Shown: piece by piece, positions 36,345 through 46,408 of the stretch
How the letters are laid out: every line of letters begins with the position of its first letter
Position numbering within the stretch: position 1 is the first letter of the stretch
Assembly: GCF_947487305.1 (NCBI RefSeq)
Contig: NZ_CANKWH010000003.1
Coordinates: 124,001 to 188,000, forward strand
Origin: an uncultured Paracoccus sp.
Lineage (GTDB): Bacteria; Pseudomonadota; Alphaproteobacteria; Rhodobacterales; Rhodobacteraceae
Length of the DNA: 64,000 nt
Reading direction: 5' to 3'
Made by a program: the position numbers and the translations under genes
Notes under the pieces: generated by a model
Told to the model about the DNA's origin: nothing
The model's input: the letters and a program-made list of their open reading frames with translations, nothing else
Database searches by the model: none

Positions 36345-36989
36345 TCATGCCGTGTCTACCGGCACCGGGCGCGCGGGCACGCCCAGCACCGTCACCCCGG
36401 GGGCAACATCGCGCAGCACCACGGCCCCGGCACCGACGACGGCCCCGATGCCGATACGGACACCCTGCCGCACGGTTGCGCCCGCGCCGATCAGCACATT
36501 GTCACCCACAGTCACGCCGCCGGCCAGTCTTGCCCCCGTGGCGACATGGCAATTCGCGCCGAGACGGCAGTCGTGATCGACCACCGCCCCGCTGTTCAGG
36601 ATCGTCCCGGCTCCGGCCCGGCTTTTGGTGCCGAGGATGGCGCCTGGCGCCATGAAGCTGCCGACGCCGAGCCGGGCCGAGGGCGACAGGATGGCGTGGG
36701 GATGGATGACCGTGACCAACGCTTCTGCCGGCAAAGCTGCCAGCCAGTCGGCGCGCCGCTCAGCACCTGCTGCGGTGACGAAGCCGATGCCCGGCACCAG
36801 TCCAAAGCCGGCTGCGACCAGCGCGGCGATTGCCGCGTCATCGCCAAGGCGCGGCCCCAGCAGCGAAAGATCCCGATCCGTTTCAGGCGCGGGGGACAGA
36901 TGTCCGGCCAGATCACCCTGCGACAGGGCGATGGCCTCGGCCACCACGTCGGCATGACCGCCGGCCCCAAGAAGGATCAGGCGCTGCAT
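36345..36989 (-). CDS. neuD: NeuD/PglD-family sugar O/N-acetyltransferase
   Basis: A 214-residue acetyltransferase with an N-terminal Rossmann-like part (LILLGAGGHADVVAEAI) and a left-handed beta-helix of hexapeptide repeats from about residue 100. VVDHDCRLGANCHVATGA has the catalytic His, and LGVPARPV is the usual end. It would acetylate an amino sugar precursor or the nonulosonate from acetyl-CoA. Four bases separate it from neuB. Confidence 0.88.
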   Translation of the reverse strand: MQRLILLGAGGHADVVAEAIALSQGDLAGHLSPAPETDRDLSLLGPRLGDDAAIAALVAAGFGLVPGIGFVTAAGAERRADWLAALPAEALVTVIHPHAILSPSARLGVGSFMAPGAILGTKSRAGAGTILNSGAVVDHDCRLGANCHVATGARLAGGVTVGDNVLIGAGATVRQGVRIGIGAVVGAGAVVLRDVAPGVTVLGVPARPVPVDTA

Positions 36990-36993
36990 GGTC

Positions 36994-38016
36994 TCACGCC
37001 TCGCCGGCCTGGAAGTCGGCAGTTGTCAGCGGCTTGAAGGCCGCGACGCCACGCGCGAGCCTGAGACCGGTAACGAACTCCAGTGCTGCGGGCTTCAATC
37101 CGTCACCGGGGCGCATGATGCGGATGTCATCAGCCGTCAGCACATGACCTGCGGGCAGATCCCGAGCCGCCACAAGCGAGCGACGACCGACTTTGGCAGT
37201 CTTCAATTCACCCTGCGTCGGAGCCTTGATACCGCTGCCGATGGACAGTTCGATGGCGCGGATGCCGGCGACGAAATCGCGGAACTCGCCCGGTTCCATC
37301 GAGGCGCGGTGATCGGGGCCGGGCAGGTCATGGTCCAGGGTGATGTGCTTCTCAACGATGCGCGCCCCGCGCGCCACCGCTGCCCAGGAAATTGCGGAGC
37401 CCTCGGTATGATCGGACCAGCCGACCGGCAGGCCGAAGGCGCGGGCCATGGTGTCGATGGCGGCAAGGTTGCAATCCTCGACCGCCGCCGGATAGTTCGA
37501 GACGCAATGCAGCAGCGAAACCTGCGGATCACCCGCCGCCCGGATCGCCGCCAGCGCCGCCGCGACCTCGGCCAGATCGCCCATGCCGGTGGACAGGATG
37601 ATCGGCTTACCCTTCTGCGCGATGTGGGCCAGCAGCGGCAGATGGGTCAGATCGCCCGAGCTGATCTTGAAGGCATCGACGCCCACGCGTTCCAGCAGGT
37701 CCGACGCCGCCTCGCTGAAGGGGGTGGAGAGGAACTGGATCCCCACCTTGCCGCAGTAATCGGCCAGCTCGGCAAATTGCGCCTCGGTCAGCTCCAGCGC
37801 CTTCAGCATGTCGAACTGGCTGCCGCCGTCGCCGGTATTGGCGACCTGGTATTCGGCCTTGCGGGCATCCGGTGTCACCAGGTCCTCGGCGCGGAAGGTC
37901 TGGAACTTGACCGCATCCGCCCGCGCCGCGACCGAGGCGTCGATCAGCTGGCGGGCCAGGTCCAACGAGCCGTTATGGTTGACGCCGATCTCGGCGATGA
38001 TGAAGGTCTTCGTCAC
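36994..38016 (-). CDS. neuB: Nonulosonic acid synthase (NeuB/LegI-like)
   Basis: A 340-residue synthase that condenses phosphoenolpyruvate with an amino-hexose to form a nine-carbon acid. GAGGAGAGG precedes the GTG start. FIIAEIGVNHNGS, DAVKFQTFRAEDLVT, FLSTPFSEAASDLL, FKISSGD, the SDHTEG motif and EKHITLDHDLPGPDH are all typical. A C-terminal SAF/antifreeze-like domain (RRSLVAARDLPAGHVLTADD) closes the active site of the partner subunit. Neu, Leg and Pse types cannot be separated with certainty from sequence alone. Confidence 0.92.
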   Translation of the reverse strand: MTKTFIIAEIGVNHNGSLDLARQLIDASVAARADAVKFQTFRAEDLVTPDARKAEYQVANTGDGGSQFDMLKALELTEAQFAELADYCGKVGIQFLSTPFSEAASDLLERVGVDAFKISSGDLTHLPLLAHIAQKGKPIILSTGMGDLAEVAAALAAIRAAGDPQVSLLHCVSNYPAAVEDCNLAAIDTMARAFGLPVGWSDHTEGSAISWAAVARGARIVEKHITLDHDLPGPDHRASMEPGEFRDFVAGIRAIELSIGSGIKAPTQGELKTAKVGRRSLVAARDLPAGHVLTADDIRIMRPGDGLKPAALEFVTGLRLARGVAAFKPLTTADFQAGEA

Positions 38017-38026
38017 GCGCCTCTCC

Positions 38027-39280
38027 TCAGATCCGCTGGTCCAGCGACTTGGCGCTGACGACATGGGTGCGGGCAAAGCCCGTCTCGACGCTGCTGATCG
38101 CGTCCTTGAGATCGGCGACGCTCAGCGGCTGGCCGTGGTCCGAGGCCATCACCCCTTCCAGCTGGCGCAGCAGCGTGTCGAAGCTGTCGGGCGCGGCGGG
38201 GGCCAGGTAGGGCACGCGGCGCAGCGAGGCAAAGCGGGTCGGATGCACGCTTTCCTCGGCGCCGACGAATTCCTCGTAAGGCTTCTCGCCCGCCGTATCG
38301 AGCGGCGTCAGCAGCACCGGCCATTTGCCCTCGGCCGCAAGCTCCTCGACCCGGCTGACCGCCTCGGCCTCGTCGCGGGTGTAATAGGGGCTGAGACCCT
38401 GAGCCTCGAGGAACCAGCCGGCCACATCCTGCAGCAGCATCAGGTGCTCTTCCGGTTCCAGTGCCGGCACCATGATATTGCCGGTTTCCCCCAGAAGCCC
38501 GGCCAGCGTGCAGAGATGGCCCGATTCCGGCAGGGCGACGAAAAACCTCCGGCAGCCCTCGGGGCAGGCCATCGGCTGGCGCAGGGCCAGCCGGTTTTCC
38601 CAGCTTTGCAGCAGCGAGCCGTTCGACAGGGCCACATTGGCAAAGCGCGCCGAGGTGATCCCCAGCCCCTCGGGCCAGTCGAGCGTGGGCGAGAACATCG
38701 CGTGTTCCATCAGCCGCTTGGTCGCGCCCATCATCGAGGAGGGGTTGGCGGCCTTGTCGGTCGAGACGCAGAACAGGCGCTTCAGGCTGCTTTGCCGGGC
38801 CAGTTGCCGCGACAGCCGCGACAGCTTCAGCACGTTGGTATCCAGCATGGCGAGGATGGAATAGGGGTCCTTTTCCGACCGCACATGCTTGAGCGCCGCG
38901 AAGTTCAACACGTAATCATAGGACTGCGGCTGCGAGCCGAGCCACAGCCGGAAGGCATCGCCGCCGTAATCGATCGGCATGGTCAACAGCTCGTCCACCG
39001 TCAGCGGCTCGGGTGCCGAACGCAGGGCGCGCACCAGTTCGGCCAGCCCATTCTCGTTATGGTCGACGACATGCAGGGCCTTCGGGGCGAAATGGGCCAC
39101 ACTGCGCAGGGTCTGGAAGCCGATAGAACCGGCGCCGCCGATGAATAGGATGCGCGAGCCGCGGATCATCTGCGACAGCTCGCCCGCCGCCGCGGCAAGG
39201 TCATCGGCGAAGAAGCTCTCGCGCCGGCCGACGATGCGCGATGAAAGCCGGTCAAGCCTGGTGTCGGGCGCTGCGGTCAT
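38027..39280 (-). CDS. CapD-like nucleotide-sugar 4,6-dehydratase
   Basis: A 417-residue polysaccharide-biosynthesis (CapD/WbpM-type) enzyme. The NAD motif is ILFIGGAGSIGFQTLRSV, and the catalytic stretch FCVSTDKAANPSSMMGATKR has Met where classic reductases have Tyr, as in the WbpM group. In legionaminic-type pathways this step makes the 4-keto-6-deoxy sugar later aminated by LegC. It overlaps the PtmE-like gene by four bases and ends 10 bases before neuB. Confidence 0.82.
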   Translation of the reverse strand: MTAAPDTRLDRLSSRIVGRRESFFADDLAAAAGELSQMIRGSRILFIGGAGSIGFQTLRSVAHFAPKALHVVDHNENGLAELVRALRSAPEPLTVDELLTMPIDYGGDAFRLWLGSQPQSYDYVLNFAALKHVRSEKDPYSILAMLDTNVLKLSRLSRQLARQSSLKRLFCVSTDKAANPSSMMGATKRLMEHAMFSPTLDWPEGLGITSARFANVALSNGSLLQSWENRLALRQPMACPEGCRRFFVALPESGHLCTLAGLLGETGNIMVPALEPEEHLMLLQDVAGWFLEAQGLSPYYTRDEAEAVSRVEELAAEGKWPVLLTPLDTAGEKPYEEFVGAEESVHPTRFASLRRVPYLAPAAPDSFDTLLRQLEGVMASDHGQPLSVADLKDAISSVETGFARTHVVSAKSLDQRI

Positions 39281-40344
39281 TCTTTCCTGCCTTCATAGAT
39301 GCTGCGGGCGCGTTCGAAATCGGTCATATTGCCGATGTCGATCCAGCGCCCGGAATGGGTATAGGTGCCGCCCCTCATGCCATGCTGGGGCAGATCGGTG
39401 AACAGCGTCGGCAGGTCATAGAAGCTGCCCTGCGGCACCACCTCCAGCACGCGACGGGACAGCATGTAGATGCCGGCATTGATGCAGTAATGCAGCGTCG
39501 GCTTTTCCTCGGCGCCGAGGAACTCGCCCTCGTCCGAGCGCTGCACCACGCCATAAGGAATGGTATAGCCATGCTCACGGACCACCATGGTCGCCTGCCA
39601 GCCGCTGGCCCGATGCGCGTCGAGCAGTTGCGAGACATCGACATCGTTCAACAGGTCGCCGTTGCAGACCATGAAATCGTCAGACAGCGCCTTGGGATCG
39701 ATCAGGCTCAACGCCCCGCCGGTGCCCATGCGCGTGGTCTCGTGAATATAGTTGATATAGACATCATGCTCGCTGCCATCGCCGTAATGCGCGACCAGCA
39801 TATCCGCCAGATAGTTCACCGAGAGGATGAAGCGGCGGATGCCCTGGTCGCGCAGGTTCTCGATGATATGGGTCAGGATCGGCTTGCCGCCCATCTGCAG
39901 CAGCGGCTTCGGGCAGTCGTCGGTCAGCGGCGCGAGCCGGCTGCCCAGCCCGCCTGCCATCAAGACGACGGTGATATCGGCCGGCGAGGGCGCCAGCGTC
40001 AGGACATAAAGCGCCGCGAAACGCCCGTCCTTCAATTCTGGCAGCGCCTCGATCCCGCGCCGCACCATCAGCGAGCGGACGGCGGCATGGGGCATCTCTT
40101 CGTGGATGGCGATGGGGTTCGGGTTCGCCGCGCGGATGACCGGGTCGTCCAGCTTGCCGCCGGCGGTGATATAGCGGCGCAGGTCGCCATCGGCCACCGC
40201 GGCCACCATGCGGCCCTCGTCATCGACCACCGGCACGAAGCGCAGCCCGGCCTTGCTCATCAGCTCCATCGTCCGGCGCAGGGTGAACTCTGGCCGGATC
40301 AGGGTGCCGCTCATCGAGCTGGCGGAATGTCTGGTCAATTGCAT
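39277..40344 (-). CDS. ptmE: PtmE-like CBS-domain sugar-1-phosphate nucleotidylyltransferase
   Basis: A 355-residue protein with a CBS domain pair at about 15-110 (MSKAGLRFVPVVDDEGRMV, MVRRGIEALPELKDGRF). A nucleotidyltransferase domain follows (VVLMAGGLGSRLAPLTDDCPKP, the MVCNGDLLNDVD metal site). This fusion matches Campylobacter PtmE, which makes GDP-glucosamine for legionaminic acid. That suggests the pathway here runs on a GDP-linked sugar, by analogy only. Confidence 0.82.
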   Translation of the reverse strand: MQLTRHSASSMSGTLIRPEFTLRRTMELMSKAGLRFVPVVDDEGRMVAAVADGDLRRYITAGGKLDDPVIRAANPNPIAIHEEMPHAAVRSLMVRRGIEALPELKDGRFAALYVLTLAPSPADITVVLMAGGLGSRLAPLTDDCPKPLLQMGGKPILTHIIENLRDQGIRRFILSVNYLADMLVAHYGDGSEHDVYINYIHETTRMGTGGALSLIDPKALSDDFMVCNGDLLNDVDVSQLLDAHRASGWQATMVVREHGYTIPYGVVQRSDEGEFLGAEEKPTLHYCINAGIYMLSRRVLEVVPQGSFYDLPTLFTDLPQHGMRGGTYTHSGRWIDIGNMTDFERARSIYEGRKE

Positions 40345-40503
40345 GGCGCGTCGATCCTTTGTCCATCCAATCCGGGATAACGGGTCAGGAGCAGCTTGTC
40401 CCCTGACCGACGGTCACGTTGCGGTGCCCGCAGCGTCGTCGAGGCCGACCGCCCGACCGTAACCACGGCAATGCGCCGGGTCGGGCCGTTAAGATTCCGC
40501 TGC

Positions 40504-41667
40504 TCAGGCATCGGCCCCGCTCCAGAATCGTCCGGCGGCGGCGATGACATGATCGAGTTCGCCATCCGTCAGATGGGTCGAGCAGGGCAGGGGGAAGATG
40601 CGTTGCCACAGGGCATCCGAGACCGGCATCTCTGACGCCAGCGCGCCGAGATAGGGCGTTTGCAGGTGGATGGGCTTCCAGAAGGGCCGCAGGTCGATCC
40701 CCTCGGCCCGCATATGGGCGCGGAAGGCATCGGGGCGGTCGGGATCGGCGCCCGTGTACCAGAAGCCCGAGAACCAGTGTCCGTTCTCGCCGAAGGACGG
40801 TTCGGGGAAGGCCTCGAGCGCGGGATGACCGGCGGCGAATTCCGCGTAACGGTCGCGGATCTGGTGCTTGCGGTCCAGGAAGGCGGGCAGCCGCTCGATC
40901 TGGGCCACGCCAAGCGCCGCCTGCACGTTGGTCATGCGGAAGTTATATGCGATGACATCGTGATCGTAATTCGCCCCGACGCGGCCGGTCGAGCAGAGAT
41001 GCTTGATCCGCGCGATCAGCTCGGGATCGGCTGCCGCCACCGCGCCGCCGCCGCCCGTGGTGATGGTCTTGTTGCCGTTGAAGGAATAGCACACGGCATC
41101 GACGCCGGTGGCCGCCAGCGCCCGGCCATCCGCCATGGTGGTGCCAATGGCCGCCGCCGCATCTACCACCACCTTCAGCCCGAATTCGCGCGCCAGCGCG
41201 ACGACGCCATCCAGATCGGCGACCGCGCCCATGACCATCACCGGCATGATCGCACGCAGCACCTCGCCGGTTTGGGCATGGCGGCGCAATCCGTCGGCGC
41301 CGGCGACCGTCTCGGCCAGGATCAGCCGGCGGCAGAGGTCCAGATCGACCATCCAGCTTTCATCGGTGACATCGACCAGCCAGGGCTGCGCGCCGCTGTG
41401 GCTGACCGCGTTCGGCGTGGCGATGAAGGTCAGCGACGGCGTCAGCACCAGGTCGCCCGCGCCGATGCCCAGACCCTCCAGCGCCATCTGCAGCGCCACC
41501 GTGCCGGTGCACAGCACCGCCGCCCGCGAACTGCCGGACAGCTCGGCGATCTGCGCCTCGAACTGGTCGACGAAGGGGCCGACTGAGGACACGAATGTCG
41601 AGCTGATGCACTCGGCCAGCAATTCGCCCTCCCGTCCCTGCAGGTTGGGGGTGGCAAGCGGGATCAT
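40504..41667 (-). CDS. legC: LegC-family PLP aminotransferase (DegT/DnrJ type)
   Basis: A 387-residue aminotransferase that would add an amino group to the 4-keto sugar. Family features: VLCTGTVALQMALEGLGI, FIATPNAVSHSGAQPWLVD, VVVDAAAAIGTTM, and SFNGNKTITTGGGGAV with the PLP-binding Lys. The ATG at 41667 is preferred over an upstream TTG; neither has a strong ribosome site. It is the first gene of the nonulosonate operon; a 159-base gap precedes ptmE. Confidence 0.85.
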   Translation of the reverse strand: MIPLATPNLQGREGELLAECISSTFVSSVGPFVDQFEAQIAELSGSSRAAVLCTGTVALQMALEGLGIGAGDLVLTPSLTFIATPNAVSHSGAQPWLVDVTDESWMVDLDLCRRLILAETVAGADGLRRHAQTGEVLRAIMPVMVMGAVADLDGVVALAREFGLKVVVDAAAAIGTTMADGRALAATGVDAVCYSFNGNKTITTGGGGAVAAADPELIARIKHLCSTGRVGANYDHDVIAYNFRMTNVQAALGVAQIERLPAFLDRKHQIRDRYAEFAAGHPALEAFPEPSFGENGHWFSGFWYTGADPDRPDAFRAHMRAEGIDLRPFWKPIHLQTPYLGALASEMPVSDALWQRIFPLPCSTHLTDGELDHVIAAAGRFWSGADA

Positions 41668-41995
41668 GCGCTGTGTGGAGATCAAGATTTCAGCCTCGGT
41701 CTGGTTCTCGGCTGTGTGTTACACAGGAAAGCCAGCGGTTTCCAGACCACCACATGACTTGTAGCGCGCTGGCCGGCAGGGCGACCGGATCCCGGCAATC
41801 TCGTGCCTGATCCTGACTCGGATCATGAAACCCGCCTTCCGCAACGTCGCGACGGCATCGGGACGCGAGCCGGGGATGACCTCGGATTCGCATCGGTTGC
41901 GAAAATATTCTTGCGCGAGCAAATGCATAGGCAGAGTATTCCTTAGAATTGAGCGTCGGGCCCGCGGCAGGCGAGGCCTTGGACTGGGGGCAGCC
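41668..41995. promoter_or_regulatory. Divergent control region of nonulosonate operon and RND pump
   Basis: A 328-base gap without a supported gene. It holds a 15-base palindrome CTGTGT-GTT-ACACAG at 41712-41726, about 45 bases upstream of legC, and an AT-rich stretch at 41895-41950 before the pump adaptor gene, fitting a promoter. The palindrome looks like a repressor site, but no regulator gene is adjacent. Confidence 0.45.
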
Positions 41996-43117
41996 ATGCT
42001 TTGCAAACCGCGAGAATTCGACATCATCAGAACCACGTTCGGCGCCGCTGTCCTGCTGGCTGCCGGGCTTGTTGCCGGTCCTCCGGGCGCGCTGGCGCAG
42101 GATGCTCCGGTGGTCATGGTCCGCGAGGTGGAAAGCCGCGAGGTGCCGAATACCAGCGAGTTCATCGGCCGGATTCAGGCGGTCGAGCGGGTGGATATCG
42201 TGGCCCGTGTGACCGGCACGCTGCTGGCGCCGCAATTCACCGAGGGCGACAGGGTCGAGGCCGGGCAGCTGCTCTATCAGATCGATCCGGCACCGTTCCA
42301 GGCCGATGTGAACGGGCAGGCCGCACAATTGGCCAGCGCCAGGGCGGTCGCTGCCAATGCCACGTTGAACAACACCCGCGCGCAGGATCTGGCCAAGACG
42401 CAGGCCGGATCGCAGGCCACCGCCGACACCCGCGCGGCCGAACTGGCGCAGGCCAATGCCGCCGTGCAGATCGCCGAGGCCGGGCTTGAAGTGGCCGAGA
42501 TCACCCTTGGCTATACCCAGATCACCTCGCCGATCAGCGGTCGCATTGGCCGCAGCGCGATTACCCAAGGCAATATCGTCTCGCCCGCCTCGGGTCCGCT
42601 GGCGCGGGTGGTGCAGGATGACAAGGTCTGGGCGGTCTTTGCCCCCAGCCAGCGCGAGGTGCTGCAATACCGCAAGGCCGGGTTCGAGAAGCCGCCGGTG
42701 GTGCGGCTGAAGCTGGCCGATGGCAGCCTCTATGACGGCACCGGCACGGTCGATTTTCTGGATAACAGCGTCGATGCCAGCACTGACAGCCAGACCCTGC
42801 GCTCGACCTTTGACAATCCCGACAAGCTGTTGATCGACGGCCAGACCATCCGGGTGCTGATCGAGCAGCCAGCGGATGCGCCGGTGCTGGTGGTGCCAGG
42901 TGTCGCGCTGGCGGCGGATCAGACCGGACCCTTCGTGCTGGTCGTGGATGCCGAGAACAAGGTGGCGACCAAATACGTCACCACCGGCCAGCAGCGCGAC
43001 GGCATGGCGGTCATTACCGCAGGACTGGCCGAGGGTGACAAGGTGATCGTGCAGGGCGCGCAGCGCGTCCGCAATGGCATGGTGGTCGATCCCCAGCCCG
43101 CCGACACGGGGAATTAG
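41996..43117 (+). CDS. RND efflux periplasmic adaptor
   Basis: A 373-residue membrane-fusion protein. ATG 41996 with GGGGG six bases upstream gives a signal peptide (FGAAVLLAAGLVAGPPGALA). Order of parts: strand SRECVPNTSEF-like lipoyl half, VDIVARVTGTLLAPQFTEGDRV, an alpha-hairpin rich in Ala/Gln, then ITSPISGRIGRSAITQGNIV and a beta-barrel. It links the inner-membrane pump encoded 3 bases downstream to an outer-membrane channel, which is not encoded in this window. Confidence 0.92.
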   Translation: MLCKPREFDIIRTTFGAAVLLAAGLVAGPPGALAQDAPVVMVREVESREVPNTSEFIGRIQAVERVDIVARVTGTLLAPQFTEGDRVEAGQLLYQIDPAPFQADVNGQAAQLASARAVAANATLNNTRAQDLAKTQAGSQATADTRAAELAQANAAVQIAEAGLEVAEITLGYTQITSPISGRIGRSAITQGNIVSPASGPLARVVQDDKVWAVFAPSQREVLQYRKAGFEKPPVVRLKLADGSLYDGTGTVDFLDNSVDASTDSQTLRSTFDNPDKLLIDGQTIRVLIEQPADAPVLVVPGVALAADQTGPFVLVVDAENKVATKYVTTGQQRDGMAVITAGLAEGDKVIVQGAQRVRNGMVVDPQPADTGN

Positions 43118-43120
43118 GCT

Positions 43121-46100
43121 ATGATCTCCTCGGTCTTCATCCGTCGCCCGCGCATGGCGATCGTCATTTCGCTCATCATCACCATTGCCGGGCTGATGGC
43201 CTATCGCGCGCTGCCGGTGGCGCAATTCCCCGAAATCGTGCCGCCGCAGGTGCAGGTCAGCGCCTTCTATCCCGGCGCCGATGCCAGCACGCTGGAGCAA
43301 TCGGTGGCGCAGGTGATCGAGCCTGCGATCAACGGCGTCGATGACATGATCTACATGCAATCGACCTCGGGTTCGGATGGCAGCTACAGCCTCGCGGTCA
43401 GTTTCGAGGTCGGCTCGGACCCGGACCTGAACACGGTGAACGTGTCGAACCGGGTGAACCAGATCACCGCCGCCCTGCCAGCCGAGGTGCAGTCGCTTGG
43501 GGTGACGGTGCAGAAACGCTCGACCAGCATGTTGCAGGTCATCACCGTCTACTCTCCCGACAGCTCGCGCGACACGCTGTTCCTGTCGAACTACACAAAG
43601 CTGAACCTTGTCGACCGGCTGGCGCGGGTGCCGGGCGTGGGCGAGGCCTTTGCCTTCGGGCCGCGCGACTATTCCATGCGGGTCTGGCTGGATGTGCAGC
43701 GGCTGTCGAGCCTGAACCTGACGGCCACGGATGTCATCGGCGCGCTGAAGGCGCAGAACGTGCAGGCTGCGGTTGGCCGGATCGGTGCCAATCCGGCGAT
43801 TCCCGGCACGAATTTCCAGGTCAACATCACCGCCGATGGCCGGCTGAACAGCGTCGAAGAGATCGAGAACGTGGTGTTGCGCAGCGATACGGGCGGTTCG
43901 CGCGTGCTGGTCAAGGACGTGGCCACGGTCGAGCTGGGCGCCAAGTCGCAGGATGCGGACCCCAGCTTCAACGGGCTGCCGGCGGCGGGCATCGGCATCT
44001 ACCAGGCACCCGGCGCCAATGCCATCGCCACCGCCGAAGCGGTGAACGAGGTGCTGCACGAGCTGGAGGCGCGGCTGCCCGAAGGCGTGGGGCTTACCGT
44101 GGCCTACGATTCCACCTATTTCGTCGAACAGATGATGGAAAGCGTGATGCGCACGCTGGAAGAGGCCTTCATCCTCGTCGCCATTGTGGTGCTGGTCTTC
44201 CTCGGCAGTTTCCGCGCCACGCTGATCCCGATCCTTGCGGTGCCGGTGGCGCTGATCGGCACGCTGGCGGTCATGCTGGCACTGGGCTTCTCGCTGAACA
44301 CAATCTCGCTTCTGGCGCTGGTTCTGGCCATCGGCATCGTGGTCGATGACGCCATCGTCGTGGTCGAGGCGGTCGAGCACAAGCTGGAGGAGCATCCCGA
44401 GATGACGCCCGCCGAGGCGACCGAGGCGGCGATGAAGGAAATCACCGCGCCGATCATCGCCATCACGCTGGTGCTCTTGTCGGTCTTTGTCCCGACCATG
44501 TTCATCCCCGGCATCACCGGCGAGCTCTACAAGCAGTTTGCGGTCGCGGTTTCGGTCTCGATGGTGATCTCGGCGATCAATGCGCTCAGCCTGTCGCCGG
44601 CGCTGTGCTCAATCATCCTCAAGCGCAACGAGGGCGGCAAGAAGGGCCTGTTCCGGGTCTTCGACCGGGGCGTGAACGGGCTCAGCCGCGGCTATCTGGC
44701 GGTGGTCAGGCCGCTGACCCGGCGGGCGATCCTGACGCTGGTGCTGCTTGGCGGCTTCCTCTTTGGCACCGGCTACCTGGCCACGACCGTCCCCTCGGGT
44801 TTCCTGCCGCTCGAGGATCAGGGCGCCTTCATGGGCGAGTTCCAGCTGCCCGCCGATGCCTCGGTCGAGCGCAGCACCGCCGTCGGCGAAGAGGTCCGCG
44901 CGGTTCTGGCTGCGAACGAGAATATCGAGAACGTCTTTACCGTCGCCGGCTTCTCGCTGATCGACGGCGTGGTGCTGCCGAACCGGGGCTTCTTCGTCGT
45001 CACGCTGAAGCCCTTCGAGGAGCGGCCCGAAGCCTCGCAATCGGCCTTTACCGTCATCGATCAGGTGAACCAGCAACTGGCCGGACTGACCAGCACCACC
45101 GCCTTTGCCTTCAACCTGCCACCGATTCAGGGCCTTGGCACCGGCTCGGGGTTTCAGGCGATGCTGGCCAGCCGCGAGGGCGCCGAGCCCGCGCAGATCG
45201 CCGAGGTCGCGCGGGGCCTGACCGCCAATGCGGCGCAGGATGATCGTTTGGCCGGGGTCTATACCACCTTCAGCGCCGATACCCCGCAGCTGAAACTGGT
45301 CATCGACCGCGAGCGGGTGCAGACCCTTGGCGTCGATATCGCGAGCCTCTTCCAGACCTCGGGTGCGCTTTTGGGCGGTGCCTATGTCAATGACGTGAAC
45401 CTGTTCGGGCGCACCTGGCAATTGAAGGTGCAGGCCGATGCCGATGCGCGCATGGATGTCGAGGATATCGGCCAGATCCGGGTGCGCAGCGCCAGCGGCG
45501 CGCTGGTGCCGCTGACCGCCGTGGCCGAGGTCAACCTGATCACCGCCCCGGCCTTCGTCACCCGCTATAACAACGAGCGGGCGGTGATGATCAATGGCGG
45601 TCCTTCGCCCGGCCATTCCTCGGGCGAGGCGATTGCCGCCATGCAGGAGGTCGCGGATGCGAGCCTGCCCGACGGCTATGCCCTGGAATGGACCGGCACG
45701 GCGCTGCAGGAGCAGGAGGCCAGCGGCCAGACCGGGCCGATCCTCGTGCTGGCGCTGGTCTTTGCCTACCTGTTCCTCGTCGCGCTCTACGAAAGCTGGA
45801 TGATCCCGATCGCAGTGCTCTTGTCGGTGGGCACCGGGCTCTTCGGTGCCATGCTGGCGCTGAAGCTGACGGGCTTGGAAAACAACGTCTATGCGCAGGT
45901 GGGCATCGTCATCCTGATCGCGCTGGCGGCCAAGAACGCCATCCTCATCGTCGAGTTCGCGATGGAGCAGCGCGCCCATGGCAAGAGCATCGTCGAAGCC
46001 GCCATCGCCGGTGCCGGGCTGCGCTTCCGCGCGGTGATGATGACCTCGTTTGCCTTCATCCTCGGGCTGGTGCCGCTGGTGACTTCGTCCGGGGCCGGGG

Positions 46101-46267
46101 CGGCGACGCAGCGCGCCGTTGGCACCTCGGTCTTCGGCGGGATGCTGGCCTCGGCCGCCTTCGGCATCTTCCTGATCCCGGGGCTTTACGTGATCTTCCA
46201 GTGGCTGCGCGAGAAGACCAAGAGTCTTGGCGGCAAGAAGAAGGACCCCGCGACCCCCGCCCCGTGA
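43121..46267 (+). CDS. RND multidrug efflux pump, HAE1/AcrB family
   Basis: A 1048-residue inner-membrane transporter with the AcrB layout: [19 protein letters not shown] first helix, [14 protein letters not shown], two large periplasmic loops and [16 protein letters not shown] in helix 4 with the two Asp residues that carry protons. A Lys in the tenth-helix region ([13 protein letters not shown]) completes the relay. Length is standard. It probably expels hydrophobic compounds using the proton gradient. No local TetR regulator is seen. Confidence 0.95.
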   Translation: MISSVFIRRPRMAIVISLIITIAGLMAYRALPVAQFPEIVPPQVQVSAFYPGADASTLEQSVAQVIEPAINGVDDMIYMQSTSGSDGSYSLAVSFEVGSDPDLNTVNVSNRVNQITAALPAEVQSLGVTVQKRSTSMLQVITVYSPDSSRDTLFLSNYTKLNLVDRLARVPGVGEAFAFGPRDYSMRVWLDVQRLSSLNLTATDVIGALKAQNVQAAVGRIGANPAIPGTNFQVNITADGRLNSVEEIENVVLRSDTGGSRVLVKDVATVELGAKSQDADPSFNGLPAAGIGIYQAPGANAIATAEAVNEVLHELEARLPEGVGLTVAYDSTYFVEQMMESVMRTLEEAFILVAIVVLVFLGSFRATLIPILAVPVALIGTLAVMLALGFSLNTISLLALVLAIGIVVDDAIVVVEAVEHKLEEHPEMTPAEATEAAMKEITAPIIAITLVLLSVFVPTMFIPGITGELYKQFAVAVSVSMVISAINALSLSPALCSIILKRNEGGKKGLFRVFDRGVNGLSRGYLAVVRPLTRRAILTLVLLGGFLFGTGYLATTVPSGFLPLEDQGAFMGEFQLPADASVERSTAVGEEVRAVLAANENIENVFTVAGFSLIDGVVLPNRGFFVVTLKPFEERPEASQSAFTVIDQVNQQLAGLTSTTAFAFNLPPIQGLGTGSGFQAMLASREGAEPAQIAEVARGLTANAAQDDRLAGVYTTFSADTPQLKLVIDRERVQTLGVDIASLFQTSGALLGGAYVNDVNLFGRTWQLKVQADADARMDVEDIGQIRVRSASGALVPLTAVAEVNLITAPAFVTRYNNERAVMINGGPSPGHSSGEAIAAMQEVADASLPDGYALEWTGTALQEQEASGQTGPILVLALVFAYLFLVALYESWMIPIAVLLSVGTGLFGAMLALKLTGLENNVYAQVGIVILIALAAKNAILIVEFAMEQRAHGKSIVEAAIAGAGLRFRAVMMTSFAFILGLVPLVTSSGAGAATQRAVGTSVFGGMLASAAFGIFLIPGLYVIFQWLREKTKSLGGKKKDPATPAP

Positions 46268-46408
46268 TCGTCAAGGCGTTCCGCTGGTTCCGGCTGGCGG
46301 CAGGGTTCGCGCGTGCTATGTCCTTGTTGCGGCCAGACGCGCCGCAGCAAGGAGACCTGTGCCCGTGACTGCCGAAACCACCCCGAAAAACCGCCCGGCC
46401 GGGGCGAC

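Noticed and set aside
41690..44395. Open antisense frame of 901 residues
   Set aside because: Opposes the RND adaptor and pump genes, whose families are certain; composition is typical of a shadow frame.
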